From NCBI GenBank assembly GCA_963702955.1, contig OY969774.1, forward strand, positions 1,488,001-1,552,000: 64,000 nucleotides of DNA. The letters run 5' to 3'. Made by a program: the position numbers and the translations under genes. Within the stretch, counting starts at the first letter, position 1. Each line of letters begins with the position of its first letter. Below are positions 17,009 to 25,933 of the stretch, one piece after another. Source of the DNA: VRUE01 sp963702955. GTDB lineage: Bacteria > Actinomycetota > Thermoleophilia > Solirubrobacterales > 70-9. Below the pieces are notes generated by a model that ran no database searches, was not told the DNA's origin, and saw nothing but the letters and a program-made list of their open reading frames with translations.

Positions 17009-18073
17009 GTGAACGGGCCACGCGAGAAGACGGCTCTGCTCGCCGCGCTCTGCGCGGTCGCCGCCCTCTGCCTGCTCGCGCCGGTCGCCGGCGCGTCGCT
17101 GGTGCCGCGCGGCGACAAGGTCTTCTTCGGGGTCAGCGACACCGGCAACAGCGCCGACTTCGGCCAGTTCTCCAGCGCCGTGCACAAGCACCCGGCGCTG
17201 ATCGAGTCCTTCCGCACCTGGGGCTCGGACTTCCCCGAGTCGATCGAACGCTGGCAGGCGGCGCGGGCGCGGCCGATCCTCCACATCACCACCGCCGATC
17301 CCGCCGACGGGCACGAGCTGATCAGCCCGCGCGCGATCGCCGGCGGCGCCGGCGACGAATACCTGGTCCGCCTCAACAGGCTGTTCTGGGCAAAGCGGAT
17401 GCGCGCCTACATCCGCCCGCTTGGCGAGCCGAACCGCTGCCTCAACGTCTATGCCGCCTACGACTGCGAAGGGAACCCGCGCGACGCCGCCCACAGCCCG
17501 ACCGCCTACATCCGCGCCTTCCGCCGCATCTACATCCTCATCCACGGCGGCGGCAAGCGCAGCGCGATCGACACCCGCCTGCGCGAAGCCGGGCTACCGC
17601 CGCTGAAAGCCGAAGTCGCGGGGCTGCCGAAGGCGCCGGTCGAAGTGATCTGGAGCCCGCTGCCGGCCGGCTCGCCGACCATCCCCAAGAACCGGCCGCG
17701 GTACTTCTACCCCGGCGACCGCTGGGTCAACTGGGCGGGCACCGACTTCTACGCCGACGACCAGGACTGGAAGTCGCTCGACGGCCTCTACAGGCGCTTT
17801 GCCGGCAAGCCGTTCGCGATCACCGAGTGGGGTGTCTCCGAAGGCGACGACCCCGCCTACGTCCACAAGCTGATGACCTGGGTCAACGGCCACCCGCGCT
17901 GCAAGATGCTCGTCTACTACCAGGACTTCGGCGCGACCAGCTCCTACCGCCTGCAGAACTGGCCGGCCAGCCTCGGCGTCCTCCGCGACATGATCCACAA
18001 CGGCCGCTTCCCCTCCTACGCCCCGGACCCGCCGAAGGCCCCGCCGCCACCGCCCGGGGGAGTCGCCCCGTAG
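17009..18073 (+). CDS. Secreted GH26-like glycoside hydrolase, paralog A
   Basis: The 354-residue product has a signal peptide (LLAALCAVAALCLLAPVAGAS). A TIM-barrel domain resembling GH26-type beta-mannanases follows. FFGVSDTGNSADF opens the barrel, MRAYIRPLGEPNR gives a candidate acid/base Glu, RWVNWAGTDFYADD follows, and FAITEWGVSEGDD gives a candidate nucleophile Glu. It ends in a Pro-rich tail (PPKAPPPPPGG). It shares most of these blocks with the gene at 51399-52505. The glycosyltransferase that follows begins almost at its stop codon, which suggests a shared surface-polysaccharide role. The substrate is unknown. Confidence 0.78.
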   Translation: MNGPREKTALLAALCAVAALCLLAPVAGASLVPRGDKVFFGVSDTGNSADFGQFSSAVHKHPALIESFRTWGSDFPESIERWQAARARPILHITTADPADGHELISPRAIAGGAGDEYLVRLNRLFWAKRMRAYIRPLGEPNRCLNVYAAYDCEGNPRDAAHSPTAYIRAFRRIYILIHGGGKRSAIDTRLREAGLPPLKAEVAGLPKAPVEVIWSPLPAGSPTIPKNRPRYFYPGDRWVNWAGTDFYADDQDWKSLDGLYRRFAGKPFAITEWGVSEGDDPAYVHKLMTWVNGHPRCKMLVYYQDFGATSSYRLQNWPASLGVLRDMIHNGRFPSYAPDPPKAPPPPPGGVAP

Positions 18074-18120
18074 CACACAGGTGGCAGCGGGCTTGGCGCC
18101 GGGCGGCCGGGTCTCCGCAT

Positions 18121-19566
18121 CTGCTCGCGCTGGCCGGCATCGTCGCCGCCGGAGCCGTTCTTCGCTTCGCCACACTGGACCTGCAGAGCTACCGCTTCGA
18201 CGAGGCGGTGACGGTCGGTCGCGTGCTGCATCCGAGCCTCTTCGACACCCTCGCCGCGGTCCCGAAGAGCGAGTCGACCCCGCCGCTCTACTACCTGCTG
18301 GCCTGGCTGTGGTCGCGACCCTTCGGAACGGGGGAGGTCGGCCTGCGCTCGTTCTCGGCGCTGGCCGGAACGGCCTCGATCGCGGTCGTCTACCTCGGCG
18401 CGGTGTCGCTGCCGCTGCCGCGCCGTGCGGGCCTGGTCGCCGCGGCGATCGTCGCCTTCAGCCCGGTCCTCGTCTGGTTCTCCCAGGACGCCCGTGCCTA
18501 CGCACTCGTCTCCCTCCTCACCGCGCTCTCGTTTCTCTTCTTCACCCGTTCGAGGCGGACCGGAGCCCGAGGCGACCTGGCCTGGTGGGCGACGTTCTCG
18601 GCCCTGGCCTTCGCCACCCATTACTTCGCGGCCTTCGTCGTCGCACCGGAGGCGGTCGTGCTGCTCTGGGGAGCGCGCGAGAGGCGCCGGGTCGGCGTCG
18701 CCCTCGCCGCTCTTGCCGTGGCGGCGGCGCTGCTGCTGCCGATCGCCGTCCGGCAGGCGCAGAACGCACATGCCGGCTGGATCTCCAACCAGCCGCTCGG
18801 GAAGCGCCTCGAAAGGGCCGGGGCCAAGCTCATCGGCGACGACAACGGCGACGAGCACGGCGTGCGCCCGTCCGGGCCGATCCCACTGGGGATCCCGGTT
18901 GCGCTGGCTTTGGCCGCACTCGCGCTGCTTCTATGGCGTGGTGAGGAGAGCGAGCGGCGCGGCGCCGGCATCGCGGCGCTGGTCGGCGGTGGCGCGGTGG
19001 CGCTGCCGCTGCTGCTCGCCCTGCTCGGCGCCGATTACCTGGACGGGCGCAACCTCCTGCCCGCCTTTGCGCCCCTGGCGATCGTGCTGGGCGCCGGCTT
19101 CGGCGTGCGGCGCGGAGGCTGGACGGGAGTCGGCTTGGCCGCCGCATTCTGCCTCTGCTCGCTGGTCTTCACGATCGAGATCGATCGGCTCCCCCGCCTG
19201 CAGCGCGAGGACTTTCGCAACGCGGCGGCGGAAGTCGGACCCCTCGCGCCCGGCAAGGCGGTGGTGACGGGTCGCTACGTAAGCAACCAGCCGCTGCGCT
19301 ACTACCTCGACGGCAAGTTCGCCGAACCTCCGCTGCCACCGCTGCGCGAGATCGACCTGATCGGCTCGAAGAACGCGGCCGAGAAGAGCGCCCGGCGCCT
19401 CCTGCCGGCCGCCTTCCAGCGGATCGAGTCGAAGCCGGTCTCCTACGAATTCACCCTCACACGCTTCCGAGCGGCTCGCCCCGTTCGGGTGCCGCTGCGG
19501 GTGCTCGAACGAGGCTCCCTCGTCGGCGCTTCGCGCGCCTCGGTGATCGTCAGCCCTTCGCCCTGA
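18121..19566 (+). CDS. GT39/ArnT-like membrane glycosyltransferase (start uncertain)
   Basis: About 480 residues with many hydrophobic segments. The first membrane helix is followed by LQSYRFDEAVTVGRVLHPSL, whose acidic DE after helix 1 matches the catalytic carboxylate of GT39/PMT-like, lipid-linked-sugar-dependent transferases. SQDARAYALVSLLTAL is also typical. The reading frame is clear, but no ATG, GTG or TTG precedes the first helix in that frame. The basic RWQRAWRRAAGSPH before the helix looks like its real N-terminus. I place the start at CTG 18121 only as a minimum. A GTG at 18081 is in another frame, so a frameshift or rare start is possible. It overlaps the convergent gene by 17 bp. 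Confidence 0.75.
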   Translation: MLALAGIVAAGAVLRFATLDLQSYRFDEAVTVGRVLHPSLFDTLAAVPKSESTPPLYYLLAWLWSRPFGTGEVGLRSFSALAGTASIAVVYLGAVSLPLPRRAGLVAAAIVAFSPVLVWFSQDARAYALVSLLTALSFLFFTRSRRTGARGDLAWWATFSALAFATHYFAAFVVAPEAVVLLWGARERRRVGVALAALAVAAALLLPIAVRQAQNAHAGWISNQPLGKRLERAGAKLIGDDNGDEHGVRPSGPIPLGIPVALALAALALLLWRGEESERRGAGIAALVGGGAVALPLLLALLGADYLDGRNLLPAFAPLAIVLGAGFGVRRGGWTGVGLAAAFCLCSLVFTIEIDRLPRLQREDFRNAAAEVGPLAPGKAVVTGRYVSNQPLRYYLDGKFAEPPLPPLREIDLIGSKNAAEKSARRLLPAAFQRIESKPVSYEFTLTRFRAARPVRVPLRVLERGSLVGASRASVIVSPSP

Positions 19567-20887
19567 CGTTGCCGGACAGCCCCGTCTTCAGCGTGTAGGG
19601 CTGCAGTGCGTTGATGCTCGAGTAGCCGACCAGGTAGATACGGCGGCCGTCCGAGATCACCGGCGTGTAGGCGCCGGTCTTGTAGTGGAAGACCTTGCGC
19701 CCCGTCTTCATCGCAAAGCCGGTGGTCGAGGTGTTGTTGAACTCGGCCGCATAGACGATGTTGCCGACCGCAGAGAGCGAACCGATCACCGAGCCGCCGG
19801 CCGAGCGGATCCAGCGCGGTTCGCCGGTCTTCGCATTGAGCGCGTAGACGTTGCCGTCGAAAGAGCCGATGTAGACCGTGGGTCCGGTGTGGCTGGTGCT
19901 GGCGACGGCGGGCCCGGAGTAGGCGTAGCCGCCGGTCGAGTAGGTCCAGGCGAGCGTCCCGTCCTTGCGGTCGAAGCTGTAGACGCGGGTGTCGTTGTTG
20001 CCGGCGTAGACGCGGCCGAAGGCGACCGCCGGGGTCGAGTAGAACTCGCCGCCGGTGCCGAACCCCTGGCCGAGCGAGCCGGTCTGCCAGAGCAGCTTGC
20101 CGTTCTTCGCCTCGACCGCGTTCATGTCGCCGCCGTAGTCGCCGACGTAGAGGACGCCGCCGTAGTAAGCCGGCGCCGCCTTGATCGGGCCGCCCAGCTG
20201 AGTCGACCAGCGGACGCCACCTTTGCCGGTGCTGAGCGCGTAGAGGCGGCCGTCTTCGCAGCCGAAGTAGAGCGTGTTGCCGACGACCACCGGCGATGAC
20301 TCCGCGCGGGCGGGAAGCGGGCGTTTCCACAGCGTCCTGCCGGTCTTCGCGTCGAGCTTGACGACGTGGCCGGGAACGAGGTTGACAATATAGAGGCGAT
20401 GCTTGTAGTAAACGGGCGAGGAGGCGTTGAGCCGCCCGATTCGCCGTTCCCAGACCACCTTGCCGGTCTTAGCGCTCAGCGCGAAGGCGGTGGCGTCGTT
20501 GTTGACGAAGTAGAGCCGCCCGCCGGCGAAGACAGGCGGGAACTCGAGCAGCGGCCGGCCGCTGAAGTGCCAGAGCAGGCGGAACGGCGGCTTTACCCCC
20601 TTAGCCGGCAGGTAGCGGGTGCGGGCGCGGTCATAGCCGAAGATCGGCCAGTTGACCGTCTTTCGCACCTGCTTCTTCGGCTTCTGGGGCTTGAAGGCGG
20701 CGTGGGAGTTGTGGACGTCGGGAGGGCGCTTCAGCAGCTCGTAGCCGACCACGATCCCGGCGACGATCGCGACCGCACCGGCAAGGAGGGCGATCGCCAC
20801 CGGCCTGTGGTCGCGCCAGAGGCGCTTCGGGTCACGCAGCAGCCGCAGGGCCTGACGCAGACGGGCCTCGCGCCCGCCCTCAGCCAT
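19550..20887 (-). CDS. Membrane-anchored PQQ-type beta-propeller protein
   Basis: The 445-residue product has a short cytoplasmic segment, one membrane anchor (VAIALLAGAVAIVAGIVVGY, about residues 30-49) and an eight-bladed PQQ/BamB-like propeller. The blades repeat units such as LSAKTGKVVWERRIG, LDAKTGRTLWKRPL, VEAKNGKLLWQTGSL, FDRKDGTLAWTYST and LNAKTGEPRWIRSA. Such propellers are scaffolds at the cell surface; no PQQ dehydrogenase residues are evident. Its start overlaps the stop of the SRPBCC gene by 8 bp, so the two form an operon. Confidence 0.85.
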   Translation of the reverse strand: MAEGGREARLRQALRLLRDPKRLWRDHRPVAIALLAGAVAIVAGIVVGYELLKRPPDVHNSHAAFKPQKPKKQVRKTVNWPIFGYDRARTRYLPAKGVKPPFRLLWHFSGRPLLEFPPVFAGGRLYFVNNDATAFALSAKTGKVVWERRIGRLNASSPVYYKHRLYIVNLVPGHVVKLDAKTGRTLWKRPLPARAESSPVVVGNTLYFGCEDGRLYALSTGKGGVRWSTQLGGPIKAAPAYYGGVLYVGDYGGDMNAVEAKNGKLLWQTGSLGQGFGTGGEFYSTPAVAFGRVYAGNNDTRVYSFDRKDGTLAWTYSTGGYAYSGPAVASTSHTGPTVYIGSFDGNVYALNAKTGEPRWIRSAGGSVIGSLSAVGNIVYAAEFNNTSTTGFAMKTGRKVFHYKTGAYTPVISDGRRIYLVGYSSINALQPYTLKTGLSGNVRAKG

Positions 20888-21326
20888 TCGCGGCAGCGGC
20901 GCGCCGCTCGGCCTCGGCGGAGACGCCGTCCAGCAGCTGCGAAATCGCCCGCTTGAGGACGAGCATGACGACGACGCCCGCGTAGGGAATCGTCGGGGTG
21001 GTCCGCAGCGCGTAGGTGACCTTGGTGCCGTCGCCGACCGCTTCGAGCGAGGCGGTCCCGACGTGATCGCGCACCGGCAGACCGGAGAGCACCTTGTAGG
21101 AAAAGCGGTGGGGACGCTCGTAGGCGATCACCTCCTCGCGCATCGGCGGCCCGACCGCGCTCAGCACGCGAATCGCCCCGACTCCGTTCGGCGCCGGGTC
21201 CCCTTCCCGCTCCAGCGCCGAGCGGCGCAGCGGCGTCAGCTCCGAGTAGCGGCGATGGTCGGTCAGCACGTCGAAGACGACCTCCGGAGGAGCGGCGACT
21301 TCGCGCAGGAGGGTGAAGCTGGCCAC
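20880..21326 (-). CDS. SRPBCC-fold (polyketide cyclase/dehydrase-like) protein
   Basis: The 148-residue product has the START-like pattern: an N-terminal strand FTLLREVAAPPEVVFDVLTD, the GVGAIRVLSAVGPPMREEVI strand pair, and a long C-terminal helix (VLKRAISQLLDGVSAEAERR). These proteins bind hydrophobic ligands; the ligand is unknown. The start is GTG, with TAGGCT (21341-21336 on this strand) ending 9 nt before it and no ribosome binding site, so it is probably leaderless. It is the first gene of a pair with the propeller protein. Confidence 0.82.
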   Translation of the reverse strand: MASFTLLREVAAPPEVVFDVLTDHRRYSELTPLRRSALEREGDPAPNGVGAIRVLSAVGPPMREEVIAYERPHRFSYKVLSGLPVRDHVGTASLEAVGDGTKVTYALRTTPTIPYAGVVVMLVLKRAISQLLDGVSAEAERRAAAANG

Positions 21327-21349
21327 GGGCGCCAGAGCCTACCGGGACG

Positions 21350-22906
21350 CTACGCGGCTTCGGGCTCCTCCGCTTCGAGGTCCGGGGCCTTGCCGGAGGG
21401 CATCCAGAGCAGCGCGACGACGAAGGCCAACGCCATCGCGCCGGCCATCCCGTAGAAGACCGTGCGCGAGGCGAGCGCGAAGTCGTGCTGGATCGCCCCG
21501 TACAGATGCTGGAGATGGCCACCCGCCTGTTCGGCGAAGGAGCTGTTGCTGGCGGCGCTGCCCTGGCTGATCGATTCGGCGATCGCGTCGGCCTTCGCCT
21601 TCGGCACGCCCTGGGCGCCGAGCGTCGTCTCCAGGTTCGACTTGTTCTCGAGGATCAGGACCGTGCCGAGCACGGCGAGGCCGAGGCTGGAGCCGAAGTT
21701 GCGCACCGTCTGGGTGATCCCGGTCGCCTCGCCGTAGCGGCTGCGGACCACCCGGTTGAGCGCGTCGGTGTTGGCCGGGCTGAGGACGAGGCCGACGCCG
21801 ATCCCGGCCAGGACCATGAACGGCCACTGCGAGCCGACCGAGAGTTCGGGCATCGAGTGCGCCCAGAGCGCGAAGCCGCCCGCGGCGACGGCGCAGCCGG
21901 GGACGACCGTCGCCCGCGCCCCGCGCCGGTCGAGCACCCTGCCGCCCCGCTGGGTGGCGACGAAGAAGCCGGCGAAGAAGATCAGCAGGTAGAGGCCGGT
22001 TTCCGAAGCGCTTTCGCCGAGCGAGATCTGCGCGTACATGCTGGCGAAGAAGAACAGCGGGACGAAGGGGATCATCAGCAGGAAGAGGATCGCGTTGTCG
22101 ACCGCGAAGGCACGGTTCTCGAAGATGCGGACCCTCAGCAACGGGTTGGCGACGCCCAGCTCGTAGAGGACGAACCAGGCCAGCAGGGCGACGCCGGCGA
22201 CGATGCAGGCCCAGGTGACGACGCTGCCCCAGCCCCAGACGCTCGACTGCTGCAGGCCGAGCACGGCGAGGGCCATGCCGGCGGAAACGAGGACCGCGCC
22301 GCGGTAGTCGAGCGGCGCCGGATGCTTCTCGTCGTCGGGCTTGGCGATCGCGATCAGGATCAGGGCGCCGATCGCGACCGGGATGTTGATCCAGAAGATC
22401 GACCGCCAGGTCCACTCGGTCAGGTAGCCGCCGAGGATCGGGCCGATCGAGGTGAAGGCGCCGGCGAGGCCGAAGAAGATCGCCAGCGCCCGGCCGCGCT
22501 GGCGGATCGGGAAGACGTCGAGGACGATCGCCAGCGCGGCGGGGAACATCAGCGCCGCGCCGGCCCCCTGGACGATCCGGAAGAAGATGATCCACGGCTC
22601 GGCCGCGCCCGTGGTCGGCGTCGCCCCGCAGAGGCCCGAGGCGGTGGCGAAGACGACGACGCCGATCGTCACCATGCGCCGATGGCCGGCGACGTCGGCC
22701 AGCCGCCCGCCGAAGGCGAACAGCGCCGCCAGGGCGAGCAGGTAGCCGTTGATGATCCACTGCACGCCGGTGGTCGAGAGCGAGAGATCGCCCTGGAGCT
22801 GGGGGATCGCGATCGCGACGATCGTCTGATCGATGAAGGTCATCGAGACCGCGAGGATCATCCCCGCGAGAATCAGGTTTTTCCTGCCTGCGCCGGTCTT
22901 TTCCAT
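21350..22906 (-). CDS. MFS drug-exporter-type transporter (DHA2 family)
   Basis: About 518 residues with roughly 14 membrane helices. Motif A is visible in FGGRLADVAGHRRMVTIG. Motif C-like sequence lies in FTSIGPILGGYLTEWTWRS, and the early motif D1 in VSMTFIDQTIVAIAIPQLQG. This is the EmrB/QacA-like pattern of proton-driven multidrug exporters. The ATG at 22906 is chosen because it sits right before the first helix; an in-frame upstream extension lacks family sequence. It is divergent from a small membrane protein at 22968. The substrate cannot be inferred. Confidence 0.88.
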   Translation of the reverse strand: MEKTGAGRKNLILAGMILAVSMTFIDQTIVAIAIPQLQGDLSLSTTGVQWIINGYLLALAALFAFGGRLADVAGHRRMVTIGVVVFATASGLCGATPTTGAAEPWIIFFRIVQGAGAALMFPAALAIVLDVFPIRQRGRALAIFFGLAGAFTSIGPILGGYLTEWTWRSIFWINIPVAIGALILIAIAKPDDEKHPAPLDYRGAVLVSAGMALAVLGLQQSSVWGWGSVVTWACIVAGVALLAWFVLYELGVANPLLRVRIFENRAFAVDNAILFLLMIPFVPLFFFASMYAQISLGESASETGLYLLIFFAGFFVATQRGGRVLDRRGARATVVPGCAVAAGGFALWAHSMPELSVGSQWPFMVLAGIGVGLVLSPANTDALNRVVRSRYGEATGITQTVRNFGSSLGLAVLGTVLILENKSNLETTLGAQGVPKAKADAIAESISQGSAASNSSFAEQAGGHLQHLYGAIQHDFALASRTVFYGMAGAMALAFVVALLWMPSGKAPDLEAEEPEAA

Positions 22907-22967
22907 GGCCGTTCCGTTTGCCACGAAGCGCTCGAATCCTGCCCGTCCGATAACCTCGCCCGCGCTC

Positions 22968-23141
22968 ATGCCCCCCGTCTTCTGGATCGGCCTCGGAATC
23001 GCCGGCTTCGGCGTCCTCGTCGGCTTTCTCTCCGGTGCCCGCTCGAGCAGCACCCGCACCCTGACGGGGGTCGCGATCGGCGCCTACCTCGGCCTGATGG
23101 CGGGCTTCCCGCTGCTGGCGATCGGCCTCGCGACCAGCTAG
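22968..23141 (+). CDS. Small two-helix membrane protein
   Basis: The 57-residue product starts at ATG 22968, where the MFS promoter region ends. It has two hydrophobic segments (VFWIGLGIAGFGVLVGFL and GAYLGLMAGFPLLAIGLA) joined by a basic Ser/Arg/Thr-rich turn (SGARSSSTRTLTG). The reading frame is well kept in a short gap between two minus-strand genes, and the stop lies 5 bp from the LtrA gene's stop. No family is recognised. It could be an accessory of one of the flanking transporters. Confidence 0.55.
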   Translation: MPPVFWIGLGIAGFGVLVGFLSGARSSSTRTLTGVAIGAYLGLMAGFPLLAIGLATS

Positions 23142-23146
23142 CGCGC

Positions 23147-24316
23147 TCAGGCCGGCTCGGCTTCGGGGCGGCGGACCTGGTGGCGACCCTCGCCATAGCC
23201 GTGCGTCTCGTAGGCGATCAACGCCCAGAGCAGGACGTTGGCGAGGGCCAGCGTCGCCAGCGCAGGCAGCTCGGTCGCCACCGGGACGAGCAGGAGGAGG
23301 ACGACGGCGATCAGCAGTTTGCGGCGGCTGACCGTGCGTATCTGGCGGTAGCGGAAGGCGACCAGGCCGAGCAGGTAGATCGCGACGCCGCCGAGCAGGG
23401 CGAAGGCCGGAACCGCGTGCAGGTGATTGTCGAAGTGGCCGATCGTCGTCTTCAGCCCGAACGCGACGAGGACCGTCCCGGCGACGATCAGGAAATGGAT
23501 GTAGGAGTAGGAGTCCCGCGCCAGCTCGTTCCGCGCCCGGCCCGGCGCGGCCTCTGCGAGGCGGCGGGCGGAGACGATCGCGACGATGTCGAAGTAGACC
23601 CACCACAGCGCGGCGCTGAGCGCGACGCCAAGCACCGCCGCCGCGCCGATCCCGAAGCTGAGCGAGCCGGCCGCGCCGACCCCGATCGCGACGATCGACT
23701 CGCCCAAGGCGATGATCACGATCAGCCCGTGGCGCTCGGCGAAGTGCTCGGGCATCAGCTTCCAGCCTGCGGAGCCGAAGAAGTAAGGGCCGGCCATGTC
23801 GAGGAAGAGGGCGAGCGCCCAGAGCGCCCCCTGGGCGAGACCGTCGAAGAACGAGGCGGCGACCAGCAGGACGACGGCGACGGCGGTGCTGGCGGCGAGC
23901 CCGAGCACCGAGTGACGCAGGTCGTCGTCCTCGGGGCTGGCGAGCATGAAGAGACCGATGTGGGCGATCCGCACCGCGCCGTAGGCAAGGGCGAAGACGA
24001 GCGCCAGGCCGCCGAAGGCTTCGGGGACGGCGAGCGAGACGAGCAGCAGCGCCGCCATCGCCCCGAACATGACCAACCGCACCGCCCCCTCCTCGGGATC
24101 GAGGACGCTGGTCAGCCAGGCGTAGCCGACCCAGGCCCACCAGAGGATGCCGAGCACCAGCAGGCCCTGGATCAAGCCGTCCCAGGTCGGGTGGTGGGAC
24201 ATCAGCGCCGTGCACTGGGTGATCGCGAGGACGAAGACGAGGTCGAAGAACAGCTCCAGCGGCGTCACCCGGTCCTCTTTGCGCAGGGTTGCGCCGAGCG
24301 GGTGGGCCTCAGGCAT
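23147..24316 (-). CDS. Low temperature requirement A (LtrA) family membrane protein
   Basis: About 389 residues, almost all hydrophobic helices. LtrA marks are VTPLELFFDLVFVLAITQ near the N-terminus (residues 17-34) and AERHGLIVIIALGESIVAIG in the middle. The family was named from Listeria growth at low temperature; its biochemical role is unknown. The ATG at 24316 lies inside the end of the upstream MFS gene (8-bp overlap), so the two are probably co-transcribed. A longer frame upstream is antisense-like low-complexity sequence. Confidence 0.85.
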   Translation of the reverse strand: MPEAHPLGATLRKEDRVTPLELFFDLVFVLAITQCTALMSHHPTWDGLIQGLLVLGILWWAWVGYAWLTSVLDPEEGAVRLVMFGAMAALLLVSLAVPEAFGGLALVFALAYGAVRIAHIGLFMLASPEDDDLRHSVLGLAASTAVAVVLLVAASFFDGLAQGALWALALFLDMAGPYFFGSAGWKLMPEHFAERHGLIVIIALGESIVAIGVGAAGSLSFGIGAAAVLGVALSAALWWVYFDIVAIVSARRLAEAAPGRARNELARDSYSYIHFLIVAGTVLVAFGLKTTIGHFDNHLHAVPAFALLGGVAIYLLGLVAFRYRQIRTVSRRKLLIAVVLLLLVPVATELPALATLALANVLLWALIAYETHGYGEGRHQVRRPEAEPA

Positions 24317-25862
24317 CTTCGGCGGCGTAGCGCTCCAGCATCGCCTCTTCCTCGTCGCGCTTCGGGAAGAAGAAGAATACGAGCGCGGCCCCGAGCGCGA
24401 TCGCGACGATTCCGGCGCTATAGGCCCAGGCGTCGCCCTGCAGGAAGGAGGCCTTGGCGGCGGCGATGATCTGTTCGGAGTGGCCGGGGTACTGGGTCGC
24501 AAGGTCGGCGGCGCTGGAGAACGACTTGGTCAGCTCGCCTTCGACGTTTTCGCTGACCTTGGCCGCTTCCCCCGAGGAGGCGATCGCCGCGCTCGCCGCC
24601 GCCGCGTAGCCGGCGGTCAGCAGGGCGCCGAAGATCGACTGCATGATCGCGCCGCCGAGGTCGCGCTGCAGGTCGGCGGTCCCGGACGCCATTCCGGCCC
24701 GCCTGACCGGCACCGAGCCGGTCAGCGAGTGCGAGGCGGGGGTGCCGGCGAAGCCGACCCCGATGCCGACGAAGGCGTAGCCGAGGCCGACCTTCCAGTA
24801 GGCGATGCCTTCCTTCCAGAGCAACAGCATCGTGAGGAAGCCGAGCACGCAGAAGACGTAGCCGATCAGCAGCGTGAAGCGGGCCCCGCGGGTCTCGACC
24901 AGCTTCGCCGAGCGCGGCGCGACGACGACCATCAACAGCGCCGCGGGCAGGATCGCCAGCCCCGAGTCGAGGGTCGAGTAGTCGAGCACGTTCTGGAGGA
25001 ACTGCTGGCCGATGAACATCGCCCCCATCAGCGAGCCGAAGACGATGATCCCGGCGCAGGCGGCGACCCAGAAGATCCGCCGCGAGGCGACGCCGAGGTC
25101 GTAGAGGGGCGACGCCGCGCGGCGCTGGCGCAGGACGAAGGCGGCGACCGCCGCCAGGGCGACGATTCCCAGCCCGGCCGCCAGCGCCCCCTTGCCCGGC
25201 ACAGGGGCCAGGTTGATTCCCAGCACCAGCGCCGCGACCAGCAGCATCGAGAGCACGCCGCCGAGGTTGTCGACCGGCTCGGTGGTCTCGTTGACGTGGG
25301 CGGGGACGTAGCGCCAGGCGAGGTAGAGGGCGAGCACGGCGAGCGGCACGGTGACGAGGAAGACCGAGCCCCAGTCGAAGTGCTCGAGCAGGGCGCCGGA
25401 GATCAGCGGCCCGAGGGCGGCGATCGCGCCGCCGATCGCCGACCACAGCGCGATCGCCCGGGTCCGCGCGTCGCCGGCCCAGAGCGCGGTGATCAGCGCC
25501 AGCGTCGTCGGGAAGGCCATCCCTGCGGCGACGCCGCCGAGCAGCCGGGCGAGGAAGAGGACCCCGTCGGTCGGCGCCAGCCCGGCCAGCAGCGACGCCG
25601 GAATCGAGAACCCCATCCCCAGCAGCAGCATCAGCTTGCGCCCGTAGCGGTCGCCGAGCGCGCCCAGGTAGAGGACCGAGGTCGCGAGACCGAGCGAGTA
25701 GCCGACGGCGATCAGGTTGAGCGTCGTCTGGCCGGAGCCGAAGGCCTTGCCGATGTCGGGCAAGGCGACGTTGGCGACGGCCAGGTTGAGGTTCGCCACC
25801 GCCGCGACGAGGATCAGCGCCGCGAGGACGACGCCGGCGCGTTCGGGCTTGCGGGACGCCAT
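24309..25862 (-). CDS. MFS exporter-type transporter (DHA2-like), second copy
   Basis: The 517-residue, about 14-helix transporter shows ANLNLAVANVALPDIGKAFG in helix 1, motif A in LGALGDRYGRKLMLLLGMG, and SAIGGAIAALGPLISGALLE as the motif C region. The C-terminus is acidic (KRDEEEAMLERYAAEDA). TAGGTT (25877-25872 on this strand) ends 9 nt before the ATG, which suggests a leaderless transcript. It is the first gene of an operon with ltrA. It differs clearly from the other MFS gene (21350-22906) and is not a recent duplicate. Confidence 0.87.
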   Translation of the reverse strand: MASRKPERAGVVLAALILVAAVANLNLAVANVALPDIGKAFGSGQTTLNLIAVGYSLGLATSVLYLGALGDRYGRKLMLLLGMGFSIPASLLAGLAPTDGVLFLARLLGGVAAGMAFPTTLALITALWAGDARTRAIALWSAIGGAIAALGPLISGALLEHFDWGSVFLVTVPLAVLALYLAWRYVPAHVNETTEPVDNLGGVLSMLLVAALVLGINLAPVPGKGALAAGLGIVALAAVAAFVLRQRRAASPLYDLGVASRRIFWVAACAGIIVFGSLMGAMFIGQQFLQNVLDYSTLDSGLAILPAALLMVVVAPRSAKLVETRGARFTLLIGYVFCVLGFLTMLLLWKEGIAYWKVGLGYAFVGIGVGFAGTPASHSLTGSVPVRRAGMASGTADLQRDLGGAIMQSIFGALLTAGYAAAASAAIASSGEAAKVSENVEGELTKSFSSAADLATQYPGHSEQIIAAAKASFLQGDAWAYSAGIVAIALGAALVFFFFPKRDEEEAMLERYAAEDA

Positions 25863-25933
25863 GCAAAGCCCAACCTACCTGGCATGACGGTCCTCACGCC
25901 CGGCTTTGCCGCGCCCTGAGAGGATTGCCGTCG

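Noticed and set aside
18040..18075. Classic -1 frameshift heptamer at the end of the GH26-like gene
   Set aside because: CCCGGGG occurs there, but it is divided by the reading frame in the wrong phase (XXX-YYY-Z), so it does not fit the X-XXY-YYZ slip pattern.
21485..24469. Plus-strand open frame of about 990 codons opposite the MFS and LtrA genes
   Set aside because: No motif or plausible start, and it is antisense to membrane proteins with clear families. Only the small 57-residue frame at 22968-23141 between the genes looks real.
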